From assembly GCA_021234155.1 (NCBI GenBank), contig JAJEKV010000206.1, positions 1,424,001 through 1,488,000 on the forward strand: a stretch of DNA of 64,000 bases, given 5' to 3'. Positions within the stretch are counted from its first letter, which is position 1. Each line of letters starts with the position of its first letter. Positions 34,560-45,834 of this stretch are shown here, in pieces. The position numbers and the translations under genes are program-made. The DNA is from Isoetes taiwanensis. Lineage: Eukaryota; Streptophyta; Lycopodiopsida; Isoetales; Isoetaceae. The notes beneath the pieces were generated by a model. The model was not told the DNA's origin, ran no database searches, and saw only the letters and a list, made by a program, of their open reading frames with translations.

Positions 34560-36020
34560 TAATATACCGTGAGTGCTAGGGAAGCGCTGACGTTGTGTTT
34601 AAAACATGTTTGAGCCTTTTCTAAAACACTCAACTCGGTCACTCAACTAATCAACCCTATACAAACTTGATTGAGGGGCACGTGTGGATGGGCTTGTAGT
34701 GGGTTGTAGATGAAGTTCTAGCTAAATTTATGTAACTGGTTATAAAAATATGGTAAGGGGTTTGGTCGAATTTAGATAATCGATTGTACAAATACGGTAC
34801 ATAGTTTGGAGGAATTTATAAAACAAAGTATACATATATGATAGGGGGTGTATCTAGAGTTTCTAAAAAATTCCGGATAAGGTGTTACTTTTCTAGTTTT
34901 TTGACCATATAAGGACGTTTTTCTTTAACCATGTGCGTGCACATGCCATATAGACTTTACATAAGATGCACCCCCCAGGTATCAGGATTGAAATGGTTGT
35001 GTGCATAATGATGAGGAGAAATGTTTACTGAGGGTATCATGTTTGAAATAGCTGTATGCATAATGATGAGGAAAACATATTTATTGCTAGTATATGTGCC
35101 ATATCATATTCCTTTAACCCTAAGCACATATATTCAACTTATTTAGACCACTCGCTCCCCCCTTACCCTGATGACTACCATCTTCCTCTTGCGCTCAAAG
35201 GATAAACTCCCAGCCTCTGTACTTCTAACAAAATGTTCCTATTTCCCGTGCCCTATACTTAACCATTTATTTTAACACAGAAATACGGTGAGATGTACAA
35301 CTTCTTTGGAGATGTGATCGTTGCTAAAAATTAAAGATTACTATTGCTGTATTGTAATACTGTCAAGTAAATTACCTACCTAAAAAAGACCCCCCTGCTC
35401 ATCTATGCGCTCAAAGGACCTAGAAATGCATTAAAAAAACATATGTTATTTGCACTTTGAAATTCATTTTATAACGCTTTGCCCTAATTAAGCTTTGAAA
35501 TGGTTTGCAAAAGACATAAATGACGTAAATGACATTTCAATTTACTTTTGGTATCCAATTTAATTCAATTCATAGTACTTTGTGCCTTTATTTTTTATAG
35601 CCTCTGGCATGTCTTTTTGCTAGTTTTTATTTTTTATAGCCTCTGACGTGCCTTTTTTGCTAGTTTTTAGCAGGGTTGCCTAGCCCGAGCTGCCCACTTT
35701 CCTGCAATTTTAGCTATGCCATGTGTCCTGTCACGTCAGTTGTTTTCATTTTGAGCCGTCTGATTCTGTAATTTCGAATCCTAGGGCCAGGGAAATTAGA
35801 AAACCCAAGTAATTGTCTGCGGGAGTTTGCTTCCTCGAAGTTTGGCGATCCTTTCTCTGCAGCTTTGCTTACCCTTCGTTTAGTAAAATTGTCTTATCCT
35901 TCTTAGATGGGCTTGCCGAGAGCGCACCATAGCTGCAATATGTCGTCTATCATGGACTCTAGCATACCTATCCAACCTAGGTTTGTTTCTAACAAAATGG
36001 CCATCCTTAAAACAGTTCAG
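34560..36020. other. No gene recognised
   Basis: Repeated phrases occur: GTATGCATAATGATGAGGA-AA near 34999 and 35050, and a 43-bp tandem duplication ending TTGCTAGTTTTTA at about 35588-35670. The last part may be upstream sequence or intron of the processing peptidase locus. Confidence 0.35.
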
Positions 36021-36374
36021 ACTCTAAGAAGACTCTAAGTCGAGATGGAGAGAATGGTTCAGGGGTGCTTCAAATGATGGAAAGTCTATCCTAGCTGCTG
36101 CAACAGTTTCCATGTTGTTTAAGTCATATATCGTGGAGCATAGGTTCATACCCTCCCTATCTATGTATCCCACTTTTGAAGTTGGAGAGACAGAATTGTT
36201 GCTGAGCAAAAATCGTGTTAACACAGATCATAGCGTCATTCCTGGCATCCCCATCACCATGATCCAACTCAACCTGATGCAAATCTCTAGGTTCTTGAAG
36301 GCCATCCCGATGGTCCAACTCCTCAATAGGAGTATCTTCTAGAACCCCAGGTTGATGAAGGCCATCCCAACTCT

Positions 36375-36733
36375 GGCTCAAACCTAAGGAGTATGTAAGA
36401 AAACGTCGTTAGTAAAATTTTCATGGACTTGAGTCCCATCGACTTTTCCAAACCACTATAAAGACATGAAAAGGATGCCAATCACCAGGACATGAAAAAA
36501 GTAAAGAGAGATGAATAAGAGAACATGAAAGAAGAAGTAGAATGAGGCTCAAACCTAAGGAGTAGAAAATGTAAGAAAATAATTCATTAGTAAAATTTCA
36601 CGGACTTGAGTCCGACCCATCGACTTTTCCAAACCACTACTCTAAAAGACATGAAAAAGATGCCAATCACCAGGGCATGAAGAAAGTAAAGAGAGATAAA
36701 CAAGAGAACATGAAAGAAGAAGGAGAATGAGAA
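36375..36733. repeat. 171-bp tandem duplication
   Basis: Copies start at 36375 and 36546 with GGCTCAAACCTAAGGAGTA and share TGGACTTGAGTCC, CATCGACTTTTCCAAACCACTA, GATGCCAATCACCAGG and GAGAACATGAAAGAAGAA. They differ by small indels. Confidence 0.85.
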
Positions 36734-36744
36734 AAACATATCTT

Positions 36745-37980
36745 ACAGTATTTGTCGCCTAGCAAGTAAGACTGCTGCTGCTTTTGCATTGCTATCAAGT
36801 GGCTTTGGTACGCCAACTTGATTAGTATCACTAACTTGGATGGCATCTTCAATGGCTTGCTTTTCTATAACATTTGTGTTTTGAGGATCTTCATCTTCAA
36901 TTTCGGTCCTTCTTTATAAAATTTACAACATCATATAAAAATTTATCACAAAATACTTTCTCGGACTCCCCAGCTATGATAAAGATAGCTTTATAACTAG
37001 AGCAAATAGCTGCTTGGGCCAGTGTACCATGAAGGTACCACTCACATATCATAGTTTGTTTCTCACAAAAAGAGTTTATAAAATATTTTGCCACTCGAAC
37101 CCTCAACGGCACTACGTTCACTGTCCCTCCATTCATACCCATACCTGCATAAGAAGGGCTATCAGAAACATATTTTTTTTGTTCCCAATCAAGTTCCATT
37201 ATCTTTTCTAGGATAACACTGTTTAGATTGCAGTCCACATACTCCAGGTTTTGAAATCATAACCATAAGAAGATAAGAGATACCACTGGAAGCTATATCT
37301 GATTTTGATGTCACTTGATGCTCGTATATTGCAATCACAATTTGTTTATCACCTTCAATTGAATGAGCTGACGATATAGCAACACAACATTGAGGACCCA
37401 TTGGAGATAAGATGCATACAGTCTACATGTTTAACAATGTCATATCTGAACAACTTCGCCAAAAACGCTCAAAGTCGTTGGCATCAGACATTTCCTTGCT
37501 CTTACTGGAGTGCAAACGAGAAAAAAAAAACTTATTGGTGGTTTTGGAAAATCCTTACCACCTATACCTTTGCAACCTATAGATAATTCAAAAAATTGTA
37601 CATCTTCAGGATTGAACATTCGAGATTGCATTCCCAACTTTTTTCTGAGCGAATCCTATCTGGCAACTCAGCGGTCTTTGTATTCTTCTGCAAAAATGTT
37701 TTAAGATACCATGATGACATGGAGATATATGTCTTGAGATCCTCATCACTTATACTGTAAGACTTTGCACCTCATAATCACTATTCAAATCTTTCACTGT
37801 GTTTATATATTGAGCGACGCTTTCTTTCATTGCTCTCTTCCTCTTATAAGTAGTTGCACAATCAGCCATATCTACTAGATCATTTCTTTCCTTTGGCTTT
37901 ATTAATAACACCTCACCGCTTAATATTTTTTCTGTTAGTGGAAGCATGTCATCACCCAAACCCTGTGCCAGCCTCACAAA
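36745..37980 (-). pseudogene. Unrecognised coding-like segments inside TPP intron
   Basis: Several minus-strand frames look protein-like and follow one another: 37977-37750 (starts MRLAQGLGDDMLPLTEKIL), then DLKTYISMSSWYLKTFLQKN in another frame near 37720, NPEDVQFFELSIG near 37590, and 37401-37190 (CCVAISSAHSIEGDKQIVIA). These are followed by 37238-36897 (starts MDCNLNSVILEKIMELDWEQ) and an acidic tail ending AKAAAVLLARRQIL near 36745. Frame changes separate them, either introns or damage. I do not recognise the protein. It sits antisense in the A-B intron of the processing peptidase locus, so it may be an inserted element. Confidence 0.35.
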
Positions 37981-39219
37981 AGGAATGTTGAAGAATGTTA
38001 GGCAGTGATGACTTTAAGGTGTGAAACTTCGTAAAGTTGCTATATTTTACCATTTTTTAAAATCTGGATTCAATGGTTTACTAGGATGCATGCGTACGCT
38101 AAAGAACTTCATAAAATCGCCAAAATTTGATAATATTGCATCCCAATTATTGTAAATTCGCCAAATTAATGGACATTTTATAGTAAAAACCTTAATTTTA
38201 TAGTAAAACATCAAATTCTACTAAATTCGTTTCTATAAAAATGTTGGAAAAATAGGAAACAATCGCCAACATTTCTATAGTTTAGAAGCAACTAGAGGAT
38301 GATAAAGTCATCACTGAATGTGAGTTCCACTGATGAATGGCATTTAGTTCTTTATATATACAAGCTCTAAAATCTATTTGTTTGCAGGTTTTCTACTTCT
38401 TTAGAAGCCCAAATGTTAACGAAATTGTTATTTTCAAAGCTCCAAAATCCATGCAGGTAGTGTACCGATTTTTGCATATTTATGTTGTCCCAAATCTCTA
38501 GAATGTTGTGTTGACATTTTCGACGTCCTATAGAAAGAGGGCTTCAACTCCAACGAGGTCTTTATTAAGCAAGTTGTCGCAAAGGCAAGAGACCATGTTG
38601 AGGTAAATAGAATTTTGTTAATGTTCCTTTCTGTGAAATGTTATTAAATGTTCCACAAAAGACAATGTCTCTTACAATTAGGGTGGATTTGGGGTCTCAA
38701 AATGGCCTCCTATCAGTCATTCCACGTCATATTTTCGCTCCTTTTTTCCCATGCCACCTAGGATACCAAACTCTCATCATTACAGATTTACTTGGAATAT
38801 TCTCTCGGAATAAGGGGGATCACACATTCATGGCGCCATATGTATTTAATTCTGTTGGTTGTCAGACAGACTGATGCAACACGTGGCGCTTCTAAAAAGC
38901 CACTTGCATTATAGCATACCGGCAACTCATGACGGTGTCTCTTGGTTTGTCAGATACCAAGCGTGCGCATCACTGATTTTTGTCTTGCGCTATTTTCATT
39001 TAGAGGCATGGCCATACAAGCTTCCCGCCTTCTACATTTCAAAATTTGAATGTGTAGGTTGAAGCTTTGTATCAGACTTTCATTCGGTAGCAGCTGCCGG
39101 TATACTTAAGGGATCTTTACTTCATCCCAATGGGCTTCCGCCCCCTACAATTCGAAATTTGAATTTGCTTAATGTATAAAAAGCATAGATTATAGGAGAA
39201 TGGACTTTTCGATTTCCAT

Positions 39220-39666
39220 ATGCACGTTGCAAATTTCAAAAGCGAGGTTAATACGGACGTTCGGCTCACACGGTTTAATTGTCTTTGGGGCATACAAATT
39301 GTACACCTTCATTTTGGCAGATGCGATCCACGCGATATGGAAGCTCCAAATGATGTGTGGATAAGGATCCAATTGACTCACGAATATGCTCCAGTCTTCA
39401 ATCGCAAAAAAGGAGGTCTAAAAAATAAGAACTTAGACCTCAACGTGTTGCGTCTTGCAGGCTCAAAAAGTGTCGACATCTGGGCGGATGGCAGTTTATA
39501 TCCATTGGATCCGTTGAGTGGCAAGAAACTGTCATTTCGGGACGTTTTAAGTTTAGTCCGATTTTGTGGTGACGGTAACTCTGGCCTCCTGGGATATTGT
39601 GAGAGATTGAGAGAGGATGAAGGTATTCGGAATCGAATACAGTTCCTTGAAATGAGCTGCTTCTGA
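39220..39666 (+). CDS. Hypothetical protein 1 in TPP intron C
   Basis: This frame of 148 residues, ending at 39664-39666, contains DVWIRIQLTHEYAPVFNRKK, then an Asn/Lys-rich stretch and SVDIWADGSLYPLDPLSGKK. The composition is convincing for protein, but no domain is recognised. It is followed directly by the next frame. It lies between exons C and D of the processing peptidase gene, in an intron made oversized by about 2.8 kb. Confidence 0.45.
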   Translation: MHVANFKSEVNTDVRLTRFNCLWGIQIVHLHFGRCDPRDMEAPNDVWIRIQLTHEYAPVFNRKKGGLKNKNLDLNVLRLAGSKSVDIWADGSLYPLDPLSGKKLSFRDVLSLVRFCGDGNSGLLGYCERLREDEGIRNRIQFLEMSCF

Positions 39667-40191
39667 TTGTCACAAGAGAATTATAACTTAAACCAGCAAC
39701 TCTTTTTTCTCTCGCTTCATTACTCCACTGTAATGAAGGAAAGGAATGATGGCTTGGGGAGGGAATTTTCTTTGAGATACGAAGTGGGCAAGTCCAAATT
39801 GACGATAGGGCAGCTGCAAGAAAAGATCCAAGAGCTCGAAAGAGCAAACTTTGGGCTTCAATGTAGGTTAAAAAATTTGAAGAAAACACCCCTTGGCTTG
39901 CGAGAAAGGAAGAAGCACTTTCAACCGATAGAGGAACTGAAGTTTGGATCAGGTGCATTCAAACGCAGGGTCACGGCCACAAGGTCCGTTTACAATACTA
40001 GCAAAGGTCAATCAAGATCTGGGAAAACTAGAAGCAATCTTGGTTACGTAGTGAAGAACCTAGCGACAAACAGGGAGATAGTGGACATGATTTGTCAGCC
40101 CTACAACTCTTCTCTCAAGAAGATGGTATTGGAAATGGTACTAGGAGAGATCTACAAGAAGCTAGAAGCGTGGATGTCTGCTGTTTTGTGA
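39667..40191 (+). CDS. Hypothetical coiled-coil protein 2 in TPP intron C
   Basis: This 174-codon frame begins directly after the stop of the preceding one, so the two may be one gene split by a stop (39664-39666). Residues about 38-70 (KLTIGQLQEKIQELERANFG) form a clear coiled coil. The following part is basic, with many Arg/Lys (AFKRRVTATRSVYNTSKGQS), and it ends in a helical KKMVLEMVLGEIYKKLEAWM. Basic plus coiled-coil layout would suit a nucleic-acid-binding element protein. The family is unknown. Confidence 0.5.
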   Translation: MSQENYNLNQQLFFLSLHYSTVMKERNDGLGREFSLRYEVGKSKLTIGQLQEKIQELERANFGLQCRLKNLKKTPLGLRERKKHFQPIEELKFGSGAFKRRVTATRSVYNTSKGQSRSGKTRSNLGYVVKNLATNREIVDMICQPYNSSLKKMVLEMVLGEIYKKLEAWMSAVL

Positions 40192-40194
40192 CGA

Positions 40195-41270
40195 TGTAGG
40201 CATCGATGTAGGCTTGGTTACCGTTCTCTATTCAAGCCATTCCACGAAGCGTTGAAAAGAATGGGCACAAAAAGTATTCGGCTCCCGTCCACAAATTGTC
40301 GAGAATACAAGGGTTACTAGGACAAAGATGGTGTATGCCATATTAGAAGAGATGCACCACGTTGAATGTCTTTGGTCTGTCATAGCCATAAAAGATAATA
40401 ATGGCAAGGATTGTTGTGATATAGTTGGAATGAATGAGCGCATAATAATCTTTGGGTTGACCTGGTTAGTCTCTTACAATTCCTTGTCAAATATTATGAC
40501 TTAGATTCTGAGAAACTAATGGTGAGATTGAAGTTTGCATAAAATTGGATGAAATGGCCCGACCAAGTTTGAGAAGTATGAGAGGGTATCCGTTGTCATC
40601 ATGAATAGAGTCAATTGAGAATGCAATTGCACATGCTAAATTAAAGAGCAACAAGAATAATAAAAAGGATGTAGAGGTGTGGGGACGAGGAGAAGAAGCG
40701 TCTTAGAAAAATGGTTCTCATGTCAATCGAAGATGACACACGGTGGTTAGGTCTCTTTAAAGTTCGAAAAGAAATCCACGAGGTATTGAAATGGGTGTTC
40801 AATCAAGCCGACATCCCGAATCTAATATCTAGATTCGAGGGAGGGGAAAAAATTGCAAGTAGATCACTATGGATCTTACATAGTAATTTTTCACTTAGCG
40901 TCCCCGATTTAAAAGCCCGAGAAAGCAATGTACAACATAAGTGGAGGAGGACAAGGAACATGCAAAAAGTTGTGCATCTTGCAATCATGCAAGGAAGTCA
41001 AGTACTGGGAAGACTGTTTCAACCTTGTCCCATAACCAAGCAAATGCTCCTAATAGAGGAGAAGAAGATCCCAAGTTCCATGGCATTTTCCCCATTCCAT
41101 TAGAGAGTGTTCATATCTGCACTTTGCACGGCTTTGTGAGAATTATCGACAAGATGATATTTTTGAGCTGCAGATTCGTGTGGAACATTTCAGACAAGAA
41201 GAGAAGAGAGGAAGGAATTCGTAGAGTTGAACATGTTCAGAATCAGGTTTGCATGGTGGCAATGTAAGAT
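40195..41270 (+). pseudogene. Further coding-like segments downstream of hypothetical protein 2
   Basis: Frames continue on the same strand with breaks: ECLWSVIAIKDNNGKDCCDI near 40363-40425 and SIEDDTRWLGLFKVRKEIHE near 40723-40785. FPIPLESVHICTLHGFVRII near 41090-41150 and ELQIRVEHFRQEER near 41160-41210 follow. Together with the two preceding frames this looks like one decayed ORF of more than 600 residues, consistent with an inserted transposon of unknown family. Confidence 0.4.
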
Positions 41271-41552
41271 TAGAGCTCGATGAAAAACGGGCATGAAGAA
41301 CAAGTGTGCCTCGTAAGGTGTCAATTGGAGGGGTGAAAGCTCGACGCTTCATAAAGAATCATAGAGAGGCTCTGAACGGAAACATATGCATCAACATATG
41401 TAGATGCACAATGGTAAACTCTTGATCAATGAAACTCCAAAGGATGAGAAGTTTATTGCTGAACCTCCAATTTATGATATGGATCTGACAGTAAGTTCTG
41501 TTAACTCAGAATCAGCTTATTGGCTCTTCTATTGCCACTTCTAGGTCTGCTC

Positions 41553-41712
41553 AGGTACCTATTCCCGGCTTGCCTGATTGCACATTTTTAGAAGGTTTGA
41601 GATGGCTACCATGCAGTGAATCTGCTGCTTTATGTTGGATCAATGGTCCTGTATTCGCCATTACAAGTCTTCTGGTTGTCAACATTTGTAAAGCAGCCAG
41701 ATCTACAGAGGT
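41553..41712 (+). other. Exon-like segment, possible TPP N-terminal motif
   Basis: Between an acceptor (GCTCAG) and a donor (GTAAGC), a frame reads VPIPGLPDCTFLEGLRWLPC and continues for about 30 more codons. FLxGxxWLPCxE resembles a motif in the N-terminal region of plant thylakoidal processing peptidases. It lies downstream of the C-terminal exons, so it would have to belong to a second, tandem copy or to a rearrangement. The evidence is weak. Confidence 0.3.
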
Positions 41713-42789
41713 AAGCATGAAGTAAAATTCCAACAGATTTTAGCATTCTTTGGTGGGCTGACTAAGTAGGGCTTTTTACTGTGACAATAAAACAAGATTG
41801 TACCAAGGATAATCCAGATGATAATATTCTAACAGATATAAATATGAAGCACAGCACAGGACTAGGGCTTTCTGATGAATGCATCAATATTGTTTTTGGA
41901 TGATGTGAGAAGCTTTCGTTGGGGAAGATATTCAGGTACAGTGTGTTCTTATATACCATTGTAGGAGATCTCATCCATTCCTTCATTGTTTTACTGGAAG
42001 CAACATATAGAGGATGATCATAATTCAACACTTTCATTCTGTTTGTGACACTAATGCTGTTGTTGATGGGCTATTGTTGTACATATAAGAGGAAAATAAA
42101 TTATTATCATTTTTTTCCCTTCTTACTTTATATGAGGATCACATGCCAAGGATTTTCTTGTGATTGTATTGAAAAGATTTGGTAAACCTTAAACCTTTTG
42201 GACTATATGCTGCCAATGGATGGTCTTGGAAACAATGATAAACGTATTGCAATCAACAATGTTGTAAAGTTAGATTTGTGAGCAGACTGAAGAGATTTGT
42301 AGAAGGTTGCCGCACGATTAAAATTCCAAAGCAAACCCAACTGCCTAGCCTTCTTCCCAACCCTGCAGTCTCCTCGAATTTGATGAATTTCAAACATATG
42401 TTGTATTTCAAAGTAATTTCTATTTTGAGGTACTAGTATTTGGACTTATTTCTCATGGCGACATACTTAACAGATCCAAGGCAGAGAAGAGTGGTTTCAA
42501 ATAAAATTTTCCATGAGGTATTAGTCTATTGCTATCTCTTAAGAATGATCTTGAAATACATCTACGGTTTTGTTTATTAAAGATCAACAACCATACTCTA
42601 AAAAAACCTAAAGGAGATGCAAACAACACATTAGGTAGTAGGTTCTTAGCATCATGCAATTATTTTCTATCTTCAAAAACATGTTAATTCATCAGTATAA
42701 GTAGGACCAATTATTCTGCTACTTATAAAATGCAACCTATCATAATTATGCCAATGTCTACCACTATGCTATTGCAGCAATTGCAGAAA

Positions 42790-43640
42790 TTCCGCCGGAA
42801 AGTTTCTTCTTTTTGCACGATTCATCAAATTTATGGTGCTTGGAATCCTAAAGAATGGAACAGAGTGTCTAAGCAAGGATCCATTTGATGTCAAGGAATT
42901 TGATCCCTGCCATCTTATTGATGATGTAGGAAAGGTTTGTTATGCTTGTTCCATTCTATGTTAAAAGAGCAATTTCTGTGTTGCATGGGACTTAGCGATC
43001 CTAGTTTCACTGAATGATTATGTTGAGATGATGTAGTTGCTCAATAGTTCAATATGCCCTGAAAAAGACAGAGTATGTTACATGATTAAGATTCTAGTCC
43101 TTGTTTGCATTAATAATCAGAAGGAGAAGCAAAAGCAAGACATAGATTGCCGCGTAGGAAGTTTTTGCCAGCTTGAAACGAAGAGACTTCTAGGGGATAA
43201 GTACTTTATGTCTCCATCTAGAACCCCAAAAAAGTTTGTATCTAGCACAAGGTAAAATGGCTATACTCTCTGGAAGAGAGCTAGTATTGTTATATCCTGT
43301 TTCTAAGAGTTTATGTGCATCAAAAAGTCTGGAACAATATAAACTCATGGAGAAGCAACAGAAAGGATAAAGGGGTAATGGAGGTCTTTAGATGGAAAAA
43401 TGAATATATGCTTCTGTGTCAGGAAGGTGTGAGGCATAAAGAATATACTAGTTGAGCTATTAATCGTTCAGCTTCTAATTTATGTCTACTTGTAGTAGGT
43501 ACAATATTCCTCAAGCGGTTCCCTGATACCCAAGAGCCTGTCTTTAGCCAGTAGTTGAATATTGGTGGCAGATAACAAGGTTCAGGATAAAGACGTAGCG
43601 GAGCAGCTGGAAAAGGGTCCATGTTCAAAAGTTCCAAGGG
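42790..43640 (+). other. Exon-like segments of an unrecognised gene
   Basis: Three segments look like exons by composition and splice borders: 42800-42940 (ILKNGTECLSKDPFDVKEFD, donor GTTTGT), 43110-43252 (CRVGSFCQLETKRLLGDKYF, donor GTAAAA) and 43550-43640 (DNKVQDKDVAEQLEKGPCSK, donor GTTAGT). They may continue the 41.55-kb segment as one gene. The function is unknown. Confidence 0.3.
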
Positions 43641-43649
43641 AAAGCCATT

Positions 43650-44160
43650 ATATCTTGAGGTTAGTAACCAGCTCTGAGATATAGTTTTCTAGCATTGGTA
43701 CATACTCTGGATTTAAGCAACAATGTACATGAATTGAGGTGCATAAATAAAGATTTGCAATGCAAACATCACCTTGTTCATGAATAGGATTAAGTGATGT
43801 ATATTTGCTTGTTATATCAGCTGGCCACATGCATGACTATTTCTACATAATGTTTTCTTGAGCTATTGTGGACGAAGTGCATGTAACTTTGTGCATATGT
43901 CCTGAAAATGTGATCTGTAACTTAATTAGATGTTGGCTCACCTTGTTCCATGATGAATGAGTGTAAAATTCTATGGAAACATCCACTAAGCGCAAATAGC
44001 ACAGAGCCGCTTTCTCTTTCTCAAAAAAATATTAGTCTCAGAATTGGATGCCTACCAATTGCCAGTCAGTACTTGCTCGACTTGCCCACTAGTGTTGTAA
44101 ACAAGGATAAGAACTAAGGAAAAAAAAAACTTATGCATCTTCCTAATTGTCAAAGAATAG
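43650..44160. other. No gene recognised
   Basis: Intron-like or intergenic sequence without a supported frame. Confidence 0.3.
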
Positions 44161-44296
44161 AATAGTTTTTTTAACGTCCACGGAGACCAATAGGTCATGG
44201 GACCCATACAATGGGCTAGTACAATCATTACTACTAGGATTAAAAAACCCCTGCCTCGAAAGGTTTTCAAGGGAAAAACCTTTGCAGTAATGTTGA
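44156..44296 (-). mobile_element. 5'-truncated LINE tail, same family
   Basis: The minus-strand end has an ATTCT tail (44155-44165), TTAACGTCCACGG and the terminal hairpin (AGACC/GGTC, 44184-44196). The core hairpin has stem CATTACT (44225-44231) with AGTAATG (44286-44292). The element stops right after the hairpin, so it is only about 140 bp long. Confidence 0.75.
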
Positions 44297-45110
44297 TACT
44301 AGACAAGCTTAGATAATGACTATTGAGGGCTCAGTAATTGCAGACGTTAAGAAAGATTAGAAAATCACATGTAATGTTCAATATGTGTGGCAAGACTGTG
44401 ACATATGTAGCTCAGAAGATTGGTTGCTAAGTGTACAGATTGTCTAAAAGTAAGTTAGTCAATGGGGTTCCTAAGATTCTTTTTATCCCAGGATAGAAAT
44501 TAATGGTTTCATCACAGCTTGCAGGGCACTTGTAGATTCTGATGCAGTTACAATGCAAATATGGAAATAAAGATGACACTTCATTCTTGAGCCTCCTTTA
44601 CACAACAACGACATAGCCTATATTGAATGCTTGTGTTTAAGATATACAGCCCAGTAAGAGGGATCATACACTATTGTTCCACTTACATCTCCGTGGACTT
44701 CCATTTGCTTCTGATACAAATCTGAAGATATGGAATATCAGGCCGAATTGATGCATTCACATGTAAAGGTCATACACCTGCAATTCATTGCTATAAGACC
44801 AGCTCTATAGTCGTTGGGCAGCAAGGACAATACTGCTAGAATGGTATCATAGACCTTGGCTCTTTCAGTTTGTTCCTTATGAGAATCTAGAAGTCATTAT
44901 GAAAAAGGTTAAGTTGAAAATGATATTGCAGATCAAACATCATCTTGTTGACTCTATACAGGTTCAAGGTGCATACCACATAAAGTCTGTTTTGGGTGGC
45001 TTAGGCCTGGGTGCATTTTGTGGAGAACCGATATTCACTAATGTAAAGGTTCTGCTCATGGTTTATGTATACAATGTAAGATCAAAATTGATATAAATGT
45101 CTAATTATAT
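44297..45110. other. No gene recognised
   Basis: One plus-strand frame at 44899-45096 contains KSVLGGLGLGAFCGEPIFTN, which looks protein-like. It has no recognised family and no clear splice context. Confidence 0.3.
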
Positions 45111-45114
45111 ATAG

Positions 45115-45768
45115 ACTCTCAAGATCATTGAGACAACCTTATTTGCCTTTTAAGTGACTTCAAATGAATTCAGACTACAGTGCACACTCTATTCATATGT
45201 TAAAGGTCAAAAAATTCCTATACCAAACACAATAAGCTACAAGTCTATTGCACCTAGCCAACAATACCAATGTATACCCTATACACATGAAGACTAAAAA
45301 CATTGAACAATGTTGACTAACAATAATGCCCTTCTTTCTACCCATCATCTAAATGAACCATATGCACTAGCATTTTCTTAACTTAATAACCATTTCAAAC
45401 ATTGCAATTTCCAACTATTGAATGTGCCTAGAAAACAATCTACATCAATGTACCATAATTTACCATAATTTTTGCCATGAATGTTAGTTAGCCTTTGATT
45501 AAGATTTGCCTTGTGAACTATTGTTGGTATTTCGCCATTTTAGAAATATTAAGATCATTGAGACAACCTTATTCGCCTTTTAGGTGATTCCAAATGAATT
45601 CAAACTACAGTGCACACTTTATTCATATGCTAAAGGTCAAAAAATTCCTATACCAAACACAATAAGCTACAAGTCCATTGCACCTAGCCAACAATACCAA
45701 TATATGCCCTATACACACGAAGACTAAAAACATTGAACAATGTTGACCAACAACAATGCAATTCTTAA
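45115..45768. repeat. Direct repeat, about 220 bp, copies 435 bp apart
   Basis: Copies at about 45118-45345 and 45551-45768 share AAGATCATTGAGACAACCTT, GGTCAAAAAATTCCTATACC and AAACATTGAACAATGTTGAC with roughly 5-8 percent differences by eye. The spacer is unrelated. It could be LTR-like or a segmental duplication. Confidence 0.8.
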
Positions 45769-45834
45769 ATCTCCATATTATTTCTCAATGGAATTCAAGC
45801 CTTTGCCCTGACATAATAAAAAAAACCTTAAGAA

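Larger units (their letters stand above)
36030..41490 (+). pseudogene. TPP: Thylakoidal processing peptidase (type I signal peptidase), exons spread over 5.5 kb
   Basis: This chloroplast enzyme removes thylakoid-transfer peptides. Four exons are recognisable. Exon A (about 36033-36200) has SRWREWFRG, then FKSYIVEHRFIPSLSMYPTF with the catalytic Ser of the PSLSMYPT box. Exon B (38388-38456) is VFYFFRSPNVNEIVIFKAP. Exon C (38534-38602) is NEVFIKQVVAK with the catalytic Lys. Exon D (41404-41490) is MHNGKLLINETPKDEKFIAE. Exons B, C and D join in phase 0 with AG..GT borders. In exon A two extra bases after FEVG shift the frame out of DRIVAE. The final exons with the GDN box were not found. Exon C has ARD where EGD is usual. 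It is therefore probably a decayed gene, although the extra bases could be a sequence error. Confidence 0.75.
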
